A stretch of 64,000 nucleotides of DNA, from contig NZ_JAQNDK010000003.1 of assembly GCF_028368935.1 (NCBI RefSeq), positions 1,731,001 to 1,795,000 on the forward strand, read 5' to 3'. Numbering within the stretch: position 1 is the first letter of the stretch; every line of letters begins with the position of its first letter. Shown here piece by piece: positions 51,134-60,400 of this stretch. Origin of the DNA: Sorangium aterium (GTDB lineage: Bacteria; Myxococcota_A; Polyangia; Polyangiales; Polyangiaceae). The translations under genes were made by a program, and so were the position numbers. The notes beneath the pieces are model-generated. The model saw only the letters and a list, made by a program, of their open reading frames with translations. It was not told the origin of the DNA and did no database searches.

Positions 51134-51496
51134 GGGGCATGCCTATCTACCGCAAACATAACGGCCAAGGGAGAGGCATCGAGCGCGGGCCCCGCGCCGC
51201 CGTGGCGAAGGCTGCCGAGGGCTCGTCACGAGACGCGCGGGCTGCGGGCTGCAGGCTCCAGGAGCGCGTGCGTCCCCACCGAGGCACAACGCCCCGCTCG
51301 GATGAAACGACGCTCCAGGACCATCGTCCCGACGTCGATTTCTCTCCTGCGCTCGTCCAAGGCGATTCGGCGAGGAGCCCAGTCCAGCACCACAGGAATC
51401 GAATCGCCGTCGCCAGGCGAACCCTTACCGAGAAAACAGGTTCATGGAGCTCAAAGTAGTCTGTTACAAGGCCCTTTGGTAAGGGGGGACTTCGAC
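51134..51496. other. intergenic upstream of the response regulator
   Basis: About 360 bases between divergent genes. AGTAGTCTGTTACAAGGCCC, ~35 bp before the regulator, is less GC-rich and could hold its promoter. A GGGGGGAC ribosome-binding region lies just before 51497. No gene seen. Confidence 0.4.
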
Positions 51497-52135
51497 ATGA
51501 ATATCCTGCTCGTCGATGACCAGAACGTCGTCCGGGAAGCGCTGGCGTACGCGCTGACGTCGCAGCCGGGGGTGAGCGAGGTCGTTCAGGCTGCAAGCGG
51601 GCAGGAGGCGCTCCGAGCGCAGGAGGTCCACCGCTGTCAGGTGGCGGTGATCGAGCTCGGCCTCGCCGACCGCAGCGGCGTCGACCTCATCCGGGAGCTC
51701 AAGGGCATCGCGGAGCTCCGCGTCATCGTGCTCTCGATGCACCGCGATGAGTTCCGGGTCGCCGAGGCGATGCGGGCTGGAGCCGATGGATATCTGTCGA
51801 AGCAGAGCCGGCTCGCCGATCTCGTGGAGGCGCTGCGCACCGTCGTCCGGGGGCGCACGGCCGTATCGCCGGACGTGAGCGCCGCGATGGTGCGCGCGCT
51901 CCAGCGGCGCGACGGCGCCGCCCGCGGCGACATTGTGGCCGCGCTGAGCGACCGGGAGCGGCAGGTGCTCCGGCTGCTCGCGATGGGTCTCTCGGCGAAG
52001 GAGGTCGCCGTCCAGCTCTCGATCAGCGTGAAGACGGTCGAGACGCACCGGGCGCGGCTCTGCGCGAAGGTGGCGACGCACAGCGTGGCCGACCTGACCC
52101 GCCTCGCGGTGCGAGCGGGCCTCGTCGAGGCCTAG
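51497..52135 (+). CDS. NarL/FixJ-type response regulator with Glu at the phosphoacceptor position
   Basis: 212 residues from ATG 51497. The receiver starts MNILLVDDQNVVREAL with the acidic pair. Where the phosphoacceptor Asp is expected, the sequence is VAVIELGLADRSG, with Glu (codon GAG). Thr/Ser (VLSMHRDEF) and Lys (GYLSKQS) switch residues are present. The C-terminal LuxR-type HTH is complete: LSDRERQVLRLLAMGLSAKE, VAVQLSISVKTVETHRARLC. Glu mimics phospho-Asp in some regulators, so it may be constitutively active. No sensor kinase is adjacent. Confidence 0.9.
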   Translation: MNILLVDDQNVVREALAYALTSQPGVSEVVQAASGQEALRAQEVHRCQVAVIELGLADRSGVDLIRELKGIAELRVIVLSMHRDEFRVAEAMRAGADGYLSKQSRLADLVEALRTVVRGRTAVSPDVSAAMVRALQRRDGAARGDIVAALSDRERQVLRLLAMGLSAKEVAVQLSISVKTVETHRARLCAKVATHSVADLTRLAVRAGLVEA

Positions 52136-52222
52136 GATGCGGCGTCGCGCGGGGGGCGCGTGGCGAGCTCTGGAAGCTCGCGCGCCGCCCTCACCGCGCG
52201 TGGCGTGCAGCGCGGCGCTGGC

Positions 52223-52495
52223 TCACGCCGCCGCGGTGGAAGCCCGCGGCGCGGCCCGGAGCGCCGGCAGCGTCTTTCCGATGAGCGCCGAGCCGATGGC
52301 GAACCCGGAGAGCGTGAGTCGCATGTGGAGCACGTCCAGCATGCCCTGGCGGTGGAGCAGGGTCAGCGTGCCGCGGACATCCCGGCGGCGAACGCGCAGC
52401 TTCTCGACCAGCGAATCGAGTGTCTCGGAGCGTCCTTCGCGTTGAGCCATGGCCAGCGCCTGCAGGAGAGTTGCGGCTAAAATTTTCTTGTCCAT
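52223..52495 (-). CDS. small winged-helix-like protein
   Basis: 90 residues from ATG 52495. Helical start (KKILAATLLQALAMAQ), a helix-turn-helix-like stretch (TLDSLVEKLRVRRRDVRGTL), then TLLHRQGMLDVLHMRLTLSG with a beta-wing character, and an Ala-rich tail. Possibly a DNA-binding regulator. It is divergent from the candidate + strand RNA at 52496 and convergent with the response regulator. Confidence 0.65.
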   Translation of the reverse strand: MDKKILAATLLQALAMAQREGRSETLDSLVEKLRVRRRDVRGTLTLLHRQGMLDVLHMRLTLSGFAIGSALIGKTLPALRAAPRASTAAA

Positions 52496-52815
52496 GAGAG
52501 CACCCTAGGAAGGGTTCACTTGAGGTGCCCAATTTTCGGTGACGATTTTTGTGCAGAATGTCGCTCGCAGATTGGACGATGGACTCTCCGTACTCTGCTC
52601 ATCCTGCGCCTGATACCCACCTCCCCGTATCGAGGGTTCGTCAGCGGTGGTGTCCAGGCCGCCGCCAGCAGAGGCGCGTCGCGTCACGTCGAAAAGATGC
52701 CGTCGATGGGTGGGAGCACACCCGGTTGGGCGACCATTCGGCCAATCCATTGCCTCGGATGGCCCGGTGCGTCAGCGGGGCCCCGCGGAGCGCATGAAGA
52801 TGCGCTCCGCTTTTT
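52496..52815 (+). ncRNA. candidate small RNA ending at a strong intrinsic terminator
   Basis: Between the divergent gene at 52495 and the stop of the minus-strand protease (52815) there is no protein-like frame on the + strand. Yet a perfect terminator faces that direction at 52785-52815. Upstream of it, at 52738-52762, GGCCAATCC and GGATGGCC form a second stem. A + strand transcript of up to 300 nt, started somewhere after 52496, would explain the terminator. The 5' end is not known. An alternative is a very short unrecognised peptide gene, or a terminator serving read-through from the response regulator. Confidence 0.35.
52785..52815 (+). terminator. intrinsic terminator, + strand
   Basis: Perfect 11-bp stem GCGGAGCGCAT/ATGCGCTCCGC with loop GAAG, followed by TTTTT. 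In the minus direction the A-run precedes the hairpin and no T-run follows, so it is oriented for + transcripts. The T-run overlaps the protease stop codon. Confidence 0.75.
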
Positions 52816-54473
52816 CAAGGAGCCGTGTAGGTCGCGCTGAGCTGATATGTGCTGGCCGCGAAGCCGTTCACCGAGAGGAAGGCCTGCGTCTGCCCCGCCG
52901 GGACCGTCAGATTGCAGGTCTCCGCGGCGCCGTCCAGATACGGACGGCAGTCGTACGAGGTCAGGGTCGGCGCGGCGCCGAACCTCACGTAGAGATCAGG
53001 GTCGCCGGTGCCGGTCATCACGAGCCGGAAGCTCGTGCCAGGAACCACCGAGAGGGGCCCGTGCGACGCCGATGCGCCCGCCGCGAGGCGACCGCTGAAG
53101 GTGGCCGACGTGGCCGTACCGCCGCCGCTGGCGTCGCTCGGTCGGGTATAGGTCACCGCCACGTTGCAGGTGGCCGCTGTGTACCCTCTGACCTTGACGT
53201 ACGCCTTGGTTTGCCCTGCCGGCACGGTCAACGTGCAGGTCTCGGACGCCCCGGAGAGGTACGGGCGGCAGCTGTACGAGGCGGTCGTGGGCGCCGATCC
53301 GAACTTCACGTAAAGGTCGGGATCGCCGGCGCCCGTCATCACCACGGTGAGGCCCGTCCCCGGCGTGACAGCGAAACCGGCGCTCGATCCGATGTCCACG
53401 AACGCACCAGCGTTGACGCTGCTGCTGAAGTTCTCGGTCACCGTCGTGCTGCCGCCGCCTCCACCAGCGCCGCCGTTGCCGCCGCCTCCACCAGCGCCGC
53501 CGCTACCGCCGGCTCCACCGCCACCGCCGCCTCCACCAGCGCCGCCGTTGCCGCCGCCTCCACCAGCGCCGCCGCTACCGCCGGCTCCACCGCCACCGCC
53601 GGCTCCACCGGCTCCGCCGCCTCCACCAGGCGGGCCGTAGAGCGCCTGGGCGCCCTGGATGTCTCTTGCTGTCAGCGCGAAGCCCCAGTCGCCGGTGCCG
53701 TTGCACTGGGGATAGTGCATAACGGAATCCGAGTCATACGTGGTCAGCGCGCGCCACGCGTTGTCCTCGAAGCAGACGCCCGCCTCGGGGCGCGTGTGCT
53801 CGTGCCGGAAGCCGAGCGTGTGGCCAAGCTCGTGCCGGAGGGCTGCCTCGAGCGCGACGCCGGATCCCTCGAGCTCGTTGAAATCGATCAGCACGTTCCG
53901 CACCGCTCGCGCATCGTTGGGAAAGAACGCCCGCGCGATGTACTGGCCGCCGGAGTTCGTCGGCCTCACGTCGAAGACGACGTTGCTGTTGGCAGCAGTG
54001 CAGCTCGCGTCCTGAGCGCTCTGGTAGATGTAATCGACATCCGCAGAGCCCTCCCAGGAAGCCGTGGCGGCAGCCATGGCCGCCACGACGGCGGCATAGC
54101 GCGCGCCGAAGGTCGTGCTCACGCAGTAGGTGATGCTCTTCTTCTGGGCCGCCGACCAGACCACATCGCTGCCGCCGCTGCGTTGCACGATGAGCGCGCC
54201 ATCGCGTACGTACGTCTCCCAGAACTCCCGGAGATGCTTGATGTCGGCGACGGGCGTGTCCCCATTGACAATGTAGACACCAGAGTCAGGCTCGCGGAAC
54301 GCAGCCCTCTCGAACGCCTCGAAGCTTTCGCGGCTGCTGCCGACGTCCTCGACCGGCTCGTCCTCGAGATCCGACACGCAGGCCGTAAGGGCGAATACAC
54401 CCACGGCCATTACGCCAAGCTTGAAGCTGGCCGAGCCGCAGACACGCGATCTACGCGATCTCACAGAGCGCAT
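52815..54473 (-). CDS. secreted zinc metalloprotease with glycine-rich linker and two PPC-like domains
   Basis: 552 residues from ATG 54473, preceded by AAGGAG at 7 nt. Lipoprotein-type signal (FKLGVMAVGVFALTAC). The zinc site is HELGHTLGFRHEH with a Met-turn SVMHYP, as in M12/M57-type metzincin-like peptidases. After the catalytic domain (to ~275) comes a ~65-residue Gly/Ala/Asn linker built from a 24-residue repeat. Two similar beta domains follow, each with SFRLVMTGTGDPDLYVRFG or LTVVMTGAGDPDLYVKFG and a paired Cys (YSCRPYLSGASETCTL), matching bacterial pre-peptidase C-terminal domains. It should digest external protein. A palindrome and hairpin lie upstream. Confidence 0.9.
   Translation of the reverse strand: MRSVRSRRSRVCGSASFKLGVMAVGVFALTACVSDLEDEPVEDVGSSRESFEAFERAAFREPDSGVYIVNGDTPVADIKHLREFWETYVRDGALIVQRSGGSDVVWSAAQKKSITYCVSTTFGARYAAVVAAMAAATASWEGSADVDYIYQSAQDASCTAANSNVVFDVRPTNSGGQYIARAFFPNDARAVRNVLIDFNELEGSGVALEAALRHELGHTLGFRHEHTRPEAGVCFEDNAWRALTTYDSDSVMHYPQCNGTGDWGFALTARDIQGAQALYGPPGGGGGAGGAGGGGGAGGSGGAGGGGGNGGAGGGGGGGGAGGSGGAGGGGGNGGAGGGGGSTTVTENFSSSVNAGAFVDIGSSAGFAVTPGTGLTVVMTGAGDPDLYVKFGSAPTTASYSCRPYLSGASETCTLTVPAGQTKAYVKVRGYTAATCNVAVTYTRPSDASGGGTATSATFSGRLAAGASASHGPLSVVPGTSFRLVMTGTGDPDLYVRFGAAPTLTSYDCRPYLDGAAETCNLTVPAGQTQAFLSVNGFAASTYQLSATYTAP
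53451..53637. repeat. 72-bp repeat coding the glycine-rich protease linker
   Basis: A 72-bp unit (24 codons) occurs nearly twice and is itself built of 9-, 15- and 18-bp Gly/Ala/Ser/Asn-coding units. Marker sequence GTTGCCGCC recurs at 53475 and 53547. The unit is in frame, so expansion or contraction changes linker length only. Confidence 0.85.
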
Positions 54474-54813
54474 TGAGAGCTCCTTCCGCTCGAAGAAATG
54501 ATTCTTTGTTCCAGCGAAGAGTCGTTCGGCCGACCGGGAGGGGTTATATAACCTGATCTGAGCGGGGCAGGATCACCAAATCGTCATGAATCGATAAAAA
54601 TGACGACGATACTCAAGCGTTGAAGCCAGCCAGCGCACCCGATGACATTTCATCTGGGCGATAACTTTTCAATTTTACAGGAACCGTCTCCCTCGACGGC
54701 GCCGGCTGGCGATTGCGCTCGATTGTGTCCGACCAGCGAGGCCCACCGCGCATGGCCGTCGGCGAGCGCCTTGGCGCTCCCGGACAGGCCCGGAAGCGCA
54801 GCCGCGGGTGGGT
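54474..54813. other. AT-richer intergenic with palindrome and hairpin upstream of the protease
   Basis: About 340 bases, clearly lower in GC than its surroundings. Contains the perfect palindrome GGTTATATAACC (54542-54553) and a 7-bp hairpin TCGTCAT/ATGACGA with a 12-nt loop (54581-54606). Both are about 70-130 bp upstream of the protease start and may be operator or promoter elements. No gene seen. Confidence 0.5.
54542..54553. promoter_or_regulatory. perfect 12-bp palindrome upstream of protease
   Basis: GGTTATATAACC, about 70 bp before the protease start. A two-fold symmetric, AT-centred site is typical for a dimeric repressor or activator, though the binding protein is unknown. It could also include a -10-like TATATA. 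Confidence 0.4.
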
Positions 54814-56154
54814 TTACAGCTTGCCCCTGACGTAGGCTCGCTGGATGGTCAGCTTGGGCGGACCGGCGGAGATCTCGAACGCTTCCGGACGGCCGTCCGG
54901 CGCGAGGCTGCCCACGAGGCGCATGGTCTTCAGAGAGACCGTGACGGCGCCCGAGGCGTCGCGGAGGTACTGGACGTCGACGGGCTTCGTCGGATCGACG
55001 CTGGGCATGTATTCCTGCTGCTTCAGGTCGAAGGAGCCTTTCTTCTTGAGGAGCCGGGCGAGCGCCGAGGCGGTGGCGACGGGCGACGCGAGCCACGCCT
55101 TGGCCGCCGGCGTGAACGTCCCTTGGACCTTCTTGCCTTCGACCTCTCCCGAGTACTCGTACTCGAAGTTCTTCCTCTGGGACAGCTCGATACGGTGGTT
55201 CGCCTTGCCTCCCGACGTCTCGATCCAGACGCCTTCCTTGATCTGCCCCTGAGGATCGATGAGCACGTTCGACGCCTCGTCCTCGATGTGCAGAGATTTG
55301 GGGTCACGCGGAAGGAAGGAGGCCGAGCGGGAGAGCCATCGCCGCTGGCCGGCGTCGTCCTTGAGCAGATCGCTCGTCTCGAAGCCGACAGGCACCTTGT
55401 CGAGGCGCAGGATCACGGTGTCCGTGTACTCGGGCTTCGGGGCGGCGCTCTTCGACTCGAACGAGTCGAACAGCCCCTTGGCGAGCCGCTCGAACGTGCG
55501 GACATACCCGACCTCGTCATGCAGGCAGGCGATGGGGCGCGCCCTGTCCGCGTGCAGCGCGATCTTGAGCAGGCCGGCGGCCTTCCCGCCGGCGGTCGGG
55601 ACGAGGTAGAGGGCCTGCACGAACACCGCGGGGCTCTCCCGGTGCACGCTCACCTCCCAGGGAACGACGCGAGCGACCTCCACCTTCGCAGGGTCGAGCA
55701 GCTCGATGAAGTTCCTTATCACCTCGCCCGAGTCGAGCATCGTATTGTAGACGAAGCACTCGACATGGGTGTCCGTGCCGAGCGGGATGGAGATCGCGAC
55801 GAGCTTCTCCTTCGGCTCGATCTTCGCCTCCCCTGCCCCGAACACGCGCGCCGACCAGTCCGCGGCGCGGAGCTCCCTGGCGGGCAGCTCGCCCGCCTCG
55901 CGGGCGAGCGCCTCCTCGATGTCGAAAGGCTCCTTCGCCGCGGGCGCGGGCGCGGGGCCCGGCGCAGGGGTCTCCGCGGGTGCCGCGCCGCTGGCACCGC
56001 CGCAGCCGGCGAGGAGCGCCATGGATAGCGCGACCAGGCCCGCGCCGCGCGCGCAGCCCGGAGAGCGGCCGCACGCGCGGCGAGGCCGTGATGTCATGTT
56101 CGTTGAGCAGAGCTGGCCCCCATCGAGACGGGCCCCCTGGATCGCAAGCGCCAT
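54814..56154 (-). CDS. lipoprotein of unknown function
   Basis: 446 residues from ATG 56154, which has AGGAG 6 nt upstream. An in-frame ATG at 56097 would give a more compact lipoprotein signal (GAGLVALSMALLAGC) but no Shine-Dalgarno. After a Pro/Ala linker the protein is a soluble domain with regular strands (AISIPLGTDTHVECFVYN, VSVHRESPAVFVQALYLVP) and ends TIQRAYVRGKL. The frame is uninterrupted and codon use is normal. Family unknown. Confidence 0.75.
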   Translation of the reverse strand: MALAIQGARLDGGQLCSTNMTSRPRRACGRSPGCARGAGLVALSMALLAGCGGASGAAPAETPAPGPAPAPAAKEPFDIEEALAREAGELPARELRAADWSARVFGAGEAKIEPKEKLVAISIPLGTDTHVECFVYNTMLDSGEVIRNFIELLDPAKVEVARVVPWEVSVHRESPAVFVQALYLVPTAGGKAAGLLKIALHADRARPIACLHDEVGYVRTFERLAKGLFDSFESKSAAPKPEYTDTVILRLDKVPVGFETSDLLKDDAGQRRWLSRSASFLPRDPKSLHIEDEASNVLIDPQGQIKEGVWIETSGGKANHRIELSQRKNFEYEYSGEVEGKKVQGTFTPAAKAWLASPVATASALARLLKKKGSFDLKQQEYMPSVDPTKPVDVQYLRDASGAVTVSLKTMRLVGSLAPDGRPEAFEISAGPPKLTIQRAYVRGKL

Positions 56155-56760
56155 GTGAATCTCCTGCAATGCCGTCACCCCGGCCGCCCGGAAGCCTCGT
56201 CGTCGGGCCGGGCGCTGAAGGTGATGATGCAGTGCAACGAGAGCGGCAGCGGCATCGTGTTGTCAAGGCGCGACGCGCCAGCGGCGCAGCCCTTCGACGC
56301 CCCACCTGAAAGCTGCCGTCACAAGAGCGTCAAGGTGGCCCTTCGGCCATCGAGGCGCAACCATGTCACCGCAAAATAACAACCCCACGAGAATCAACAG
56401 GTCCGTGGGAGCGGACAGAACGCAAGGGAGCCATCCGAGACGCCAGACGCTCGATCCTCATCAGCGGCGGCCGCACAGGCGAGTCCTGACAGGGCCACGG
56501 TGAGCTCTTGTGTTGCGCCATGATGACAGTCATCTCGCCGGCTCGTTCGATCAGCGAGAGAGATAGAAGACGATCCGAACGACCGGCCGCGTCCAATGAG
56601 CCTGTCACGGCGGAGCTCGCAGAGTGGGGCGACCAGACACGGCGGCGCGCACAGTGAGGCAATTTGCCACAGCGAGCCCTCGAGAGGACACGCCAGGCGA
56701 CCCGACGGTCATCAATTGTCCGGCCTCGACGCATCGGCGGATTCGTCCGAGCTCCCCGCC
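56155..56760. other. intergenic, nothing recognised except downstream promoter
   Basis: About 600 bases between divergent genes. No conserved coding frame. The sigma-54 site that follows at 56761 belongs to the KGG gene. Confidence 0.4.
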
Positions 56761-56776
56761 TGGCACCCGCGTTGCA
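56761..56776 (+). promoter_or_regulatory. sigma-54 promoter for the KGG stress protein
   Basis: TGGCACCCGCGTTGCA matches the -24/-12 consensus TGGCAC-N5-TTGCW with the correct 10-nt spacing between the invariant GG and GC. It lies 105 bp upstream of the start codon, giving an expected leader of about 95 nt. An enhancer-binding activator would be needed; none is encoded nearby. Confidence 0.7.
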
Positions 56777-56881
56777 GCATGGCCCCGGCGTCGCCGGCAC
56801 CGCCGGCCTGATGTGGCCAAGCAGCAGGTAGCCACGGTCGTCGAGTGGCGTTCACAAGGCAATCCATCCGAGGAGTGATTC

Positions 56882-57196
56882 ATGGGACAAACCAGCGAGA
56901 GCAAGCGTGGCTTCGCAGCGATGAACGCGGAGCAGCAGCGCCAGATCGCGAGTCAGGGCGGAAAGGCCGCTCATGAGAAGGGCACGGCGCATGAGTTCAC
57001 GTCGGAGGAGGCGCGCGCAGCGGGCCGCAAGGGCGGCGAGGCTGTCAGTCAGAACCGCGAGCACATGGCCGAGATCGGGCGCAAGGGGGCCGAGGCGCGA
57101 AGTCAGGCGACGAACGGCGAGGGCCGGAGCCGGAAGGGGCGCGGCGGAGGCCATGAGCAACATGTGAAGGTGGACGAGCACCCCCAACAGAACTGA
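56882..57196 (+). CDS. KGG-repeat general stress protein
   Basis: 104 residues from ATG 56882, with a strong GAGGAG at 6 nt. Contains three repeats of the KGG type (RGFAAMNAEQQRQIASQGGK, FTSEEARAAGRKGGEA, HMAEIGRKGAEARSQ) as in GsiB, YciG and fungal Con-10 stress proteins. These are small, hydrophilic, disordered proteins made in starvation or desiccation. A sigma-54 site upstream would tie expression to development or nutrient stress. Confidence 0.92.
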   Translation: MGQTSESKRGFAAMNAEQQRQIASQGGKAAHEKGTAHEFTSEEARAAGRKGGEAVSQNREHMAEIGRKGAEARSQATNGEGRSRKGRGGGHEQHVKVDEHPQQN

Positions 57197-57249
57197 GCCG
57201 TCCTGGCGCGCCTCTCGGGATCCCCCGAGGGCGCGAGGACCACGAAGAG

Positions 57250-57305
57250 CCGCCGAGGAACCACGAAAGGGATCTTCCTTTCACGGTTGCTCGGCGGTCC
57301 TTCTT
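57250..57305. terminator. hairpin between convergent genes, probable terminator
   Basis: Imperfect 21-bp inverted repeat (57250-57270 and 57277-57297, three mismatches) with loop GATCTT, followed by TCCTTCTT on the + side. It lies between the KGG gene (+) and the Lhr gene (-), so it could stop transcription from either. Confidence 0.5.
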
Positions 57306-57444
57306 GGCGCTGTCGACGCGCGCGACGCCGCAGCGCTCCCTCCGCCACGCCCGTGCGCTGTCGACGGTGGTGATCGCCGGAACGCAGACGCCAGTACTCG
57401 GAATCACGGGCTCGAAGAGAGCCATTCCAGCCCCTGACCGATGG

Positions 57445-60400
57445 CTACTCCGGGCCGTCGTCGATCCCCGCTCCGTCCTCGAACATCGCCGGATCGTCGT
57501 CGTCGAGGTCGCTCTCGTCCGGCGCGCCGCCCTCCGCGGCGTGTGCGCCGCCCTCGGGTGCGCCGGGGGGCGACATCCGCCATCCGCCGGTCGGAGGCCC
57601 GGAGGGCCACGAGCGGAGCCCGGGCGGCGGCCTGAAGCCGTCGACCTCGTCCTCGGGTGCATCGAGGCCCGCCGCCGCCGCGCGGCGAGCCCAGTCGGGC
57701 GCGTTCGCGGGCGGTACGTGCCGCGGCCGCCACCCGCCGCCCTCGGGTGTGATGGCCCGCTTGAGGTAGCCGTGCGCTCCGGAAGTGAAGCCCACGTCCG
57801 AAAGCGCGCGCGCGAGGGGGGAGCTGTGCGCAGGCTCGCCGTCGATCGTGGCCACGAGCACGGCGCGCCGCCGCCCCTCGTCGACGAGCGCCCCGAGCGC
57901 CGACGCGATGGCCCGGATCGCGTCGCCGCGCTCCGGCTCGGCCTCCGGCAGGAACGTGGTGAGGCTCCGCTCGGTGCGGCCCATCCAGGCGAGCAGCCGG
58001 CCGTCGTGCAGGATCACCAGGGCGCCCGCGGCCCGCTGCGGCCGGACCGGGCCACGGACGGCGCCCTCGGACCCGCCGTCGACGGGCGCGGGGAGCTCGG
58101 GCCAGCGGACGGCGGCGCCCCAGGGGCTCGCCGGATCCGTGGCAGAGAGGACGAGCGTCCGCGGATCGTCGGACGGCTCGCGGCAGGCCCGGAGGCGATC
58201 GTCGGCGCCGGGCACCGCGAACTGCGCGGCGCCCAGCCCGGCGACGAAATAGCCGCGCCGCGCCTGACCGGCCTCCTCCATGGCGCGGAGCACGTCGTAG
58301 ACCGCGGAGAAGCCGCCAGCGAGCCCCTCGACCGCCGCCGCCTCACGCGTGAGCACCCCGTGGCGCTCGAGCAGCGCGCGGGCGAGCGCCGCGCGTCGCT
58401 CGGTCTCGCCAGGCGCGCCGGACGACGCGCCGCCGGCAGCGCCGGACGCGCCAGGAAACGACAGCAGCGACCAGCGCCCTTCGCTCCCCGGCGGGCCGAT
58501 CCGGCGCGCCCGCAGCGCCGGGAGGCCGCGGCCGGCCGCAGCGCGGTCGCGGTCGCGCCGGCGGCCGCTCGATCCGGACGCGCGGCCGAGGGCGCGCAGC
58601 GGGGCGAGCGTGTCGTTCGTGACCTCGCCGGTCCACACGAGATCCCAGAGCGCTGCGAGCAGGTCCGCGCCGAAGGCGCCCGTCTCGCGCGACAGGTCGG
58701 AGAAGAAGAGCGCGCCGCGGCGGGCGAGCGCGGCGCGGATGCCCTCGGCGAGCGCCCCCTCGGCGCGGCCAGGCGGCGGGGCGAGGTACGGAAAGGCCTC
58801 GGCGAGGTAGAGCGCGACGCGGCCATCGCCGTCGCCGACCGGCTCGACGCCGCGCCAGAGCACCTCGCCGGCCGCGCAGAGCGCGTCGAGATCGCCGGGC
58901 CGGTAGCCCTCGACGCGGGCGGGCAGGATCTCGGCCTCCAGGGCGGAGGCCGAGAGGGGCGCGCCCTGGAGCTGCTCGAGCGCCGCGAGCAGGCCATCGA
59001 GGCCGCGCCGGCGGCGGTGCAGGCCGTGCCAGTCGGCGAGGAAGCGGGCATAGGCCTCCGGCGGGACCGGCTCGACCTCGGCGCGCAGCCGGGCCAGCGA
59101 GCGGCGCTTCAGCGAGCGCAGCACCTCGGCGTCGCAGAACTCCTGGCCGCGGCCGCCGGGGAGGAACTCGCCCTCGACCACACGGCCTCGCTCGGCGAGG
59201 CGCGCGAGCGCGGCCAGCACCGGCGCAGGGCCGAGGCCGAAGCGCCGGGCCACGTCGTCGGCGCGGAAGGGCCCGTGCGTGCGCGCGTAGCGGGCGACGA
59301 GCTCGCCGAGCGGGTCGGCGACGGGCTCGAGGAACGCGATCGGGAGGCCGAGCGGCGGCACCACGCCGAGGGCGTCGCGCAGCCGGCCCGCGTCCTCGGC
59401 GGCGGCGACGCGGCGCTCGCCGCCGATCTGGACCTCGATGGCGCGCCGATCCCGGACGAGCTCGTCGACCCACGCGTCGGCGCGCTCGCGGGCCGCGTCG
59501 GGTGGGGCGTCCGGGCCGACCGCGCGCCGGGCGATCTCGTCGCGCGTGAGGTCGCCGAGCGAGAGCAGGAGATCGTGCGCCTGGTCCTCGTGCTTGAGCG
59601 GCGCTCGGCCGTCGAGGCGCTGGAGCGCCGCCTCGAGGGCCAGCACGGCGTCCGCGTCGAACAGCTCGCGCAGCTCGGCCTCGCCGAGCAGCTCGCGCAG
59701 GCGGCTGTGATCGATGGTGAGCACCTGCGCCCTTCGCTCGGCGAGCGGCAGATCGCCCTCGTAGATGAAGTTGCCGGCGTAGGTGAAGAGCAGCGTGGCC
59801 GCGAACGGCGAGGGCGCGCGGACGTCGACCGTGACGACGCGGACCTTCCGGGCGGCGATCTGCCGGAGGAGATCCTCGAGCGCCGTGAGGTCGAAGACGT
59901 CGCGCAGGCACTCGCGGTAGGTCTCGAGCAGGATTGGGAACGAGCCGTAGCGCGACGCGACGGCGAGCAGGTCGGCGGCGCGCTTGCGCTGGGCCCAGAG
60001 CGGCGAGCGCTTGCCGGGGAACTTGCGCGGCAGGAGCAGCGCCCGGCCCGCGCACTCGCGGAAGCGCGAGGCGAAGAGGGCGGTGTCGCCGAGGGCGCGG
60101 ACGAGCAGATCCTCCACCTGGTCGGCCTGCGGCAGGAGCTGCTTCGCGTCGGGGGGCGACTCCGACTCGGGCAGCCGCAGGACGATGCCGTCGTCGGTCC
60201 ACACGGTGTCGACGCCGAGGCCGAGCTCGAGGCGGCACCGCTCGGCGATGCAGGTCGCGAGCGGCGCGTGGACGCGGCCGCCGAACGGCGAGAGGAGGCA
60301 GATGCGGTGGTCGCCGACCTCGTCGACGAAGCGCTCGATCACGAGGGTGCGGTCGCTCGGGACATCGCCCGTCGCCGCGGCCTGGTCGCGCACGTACCGG

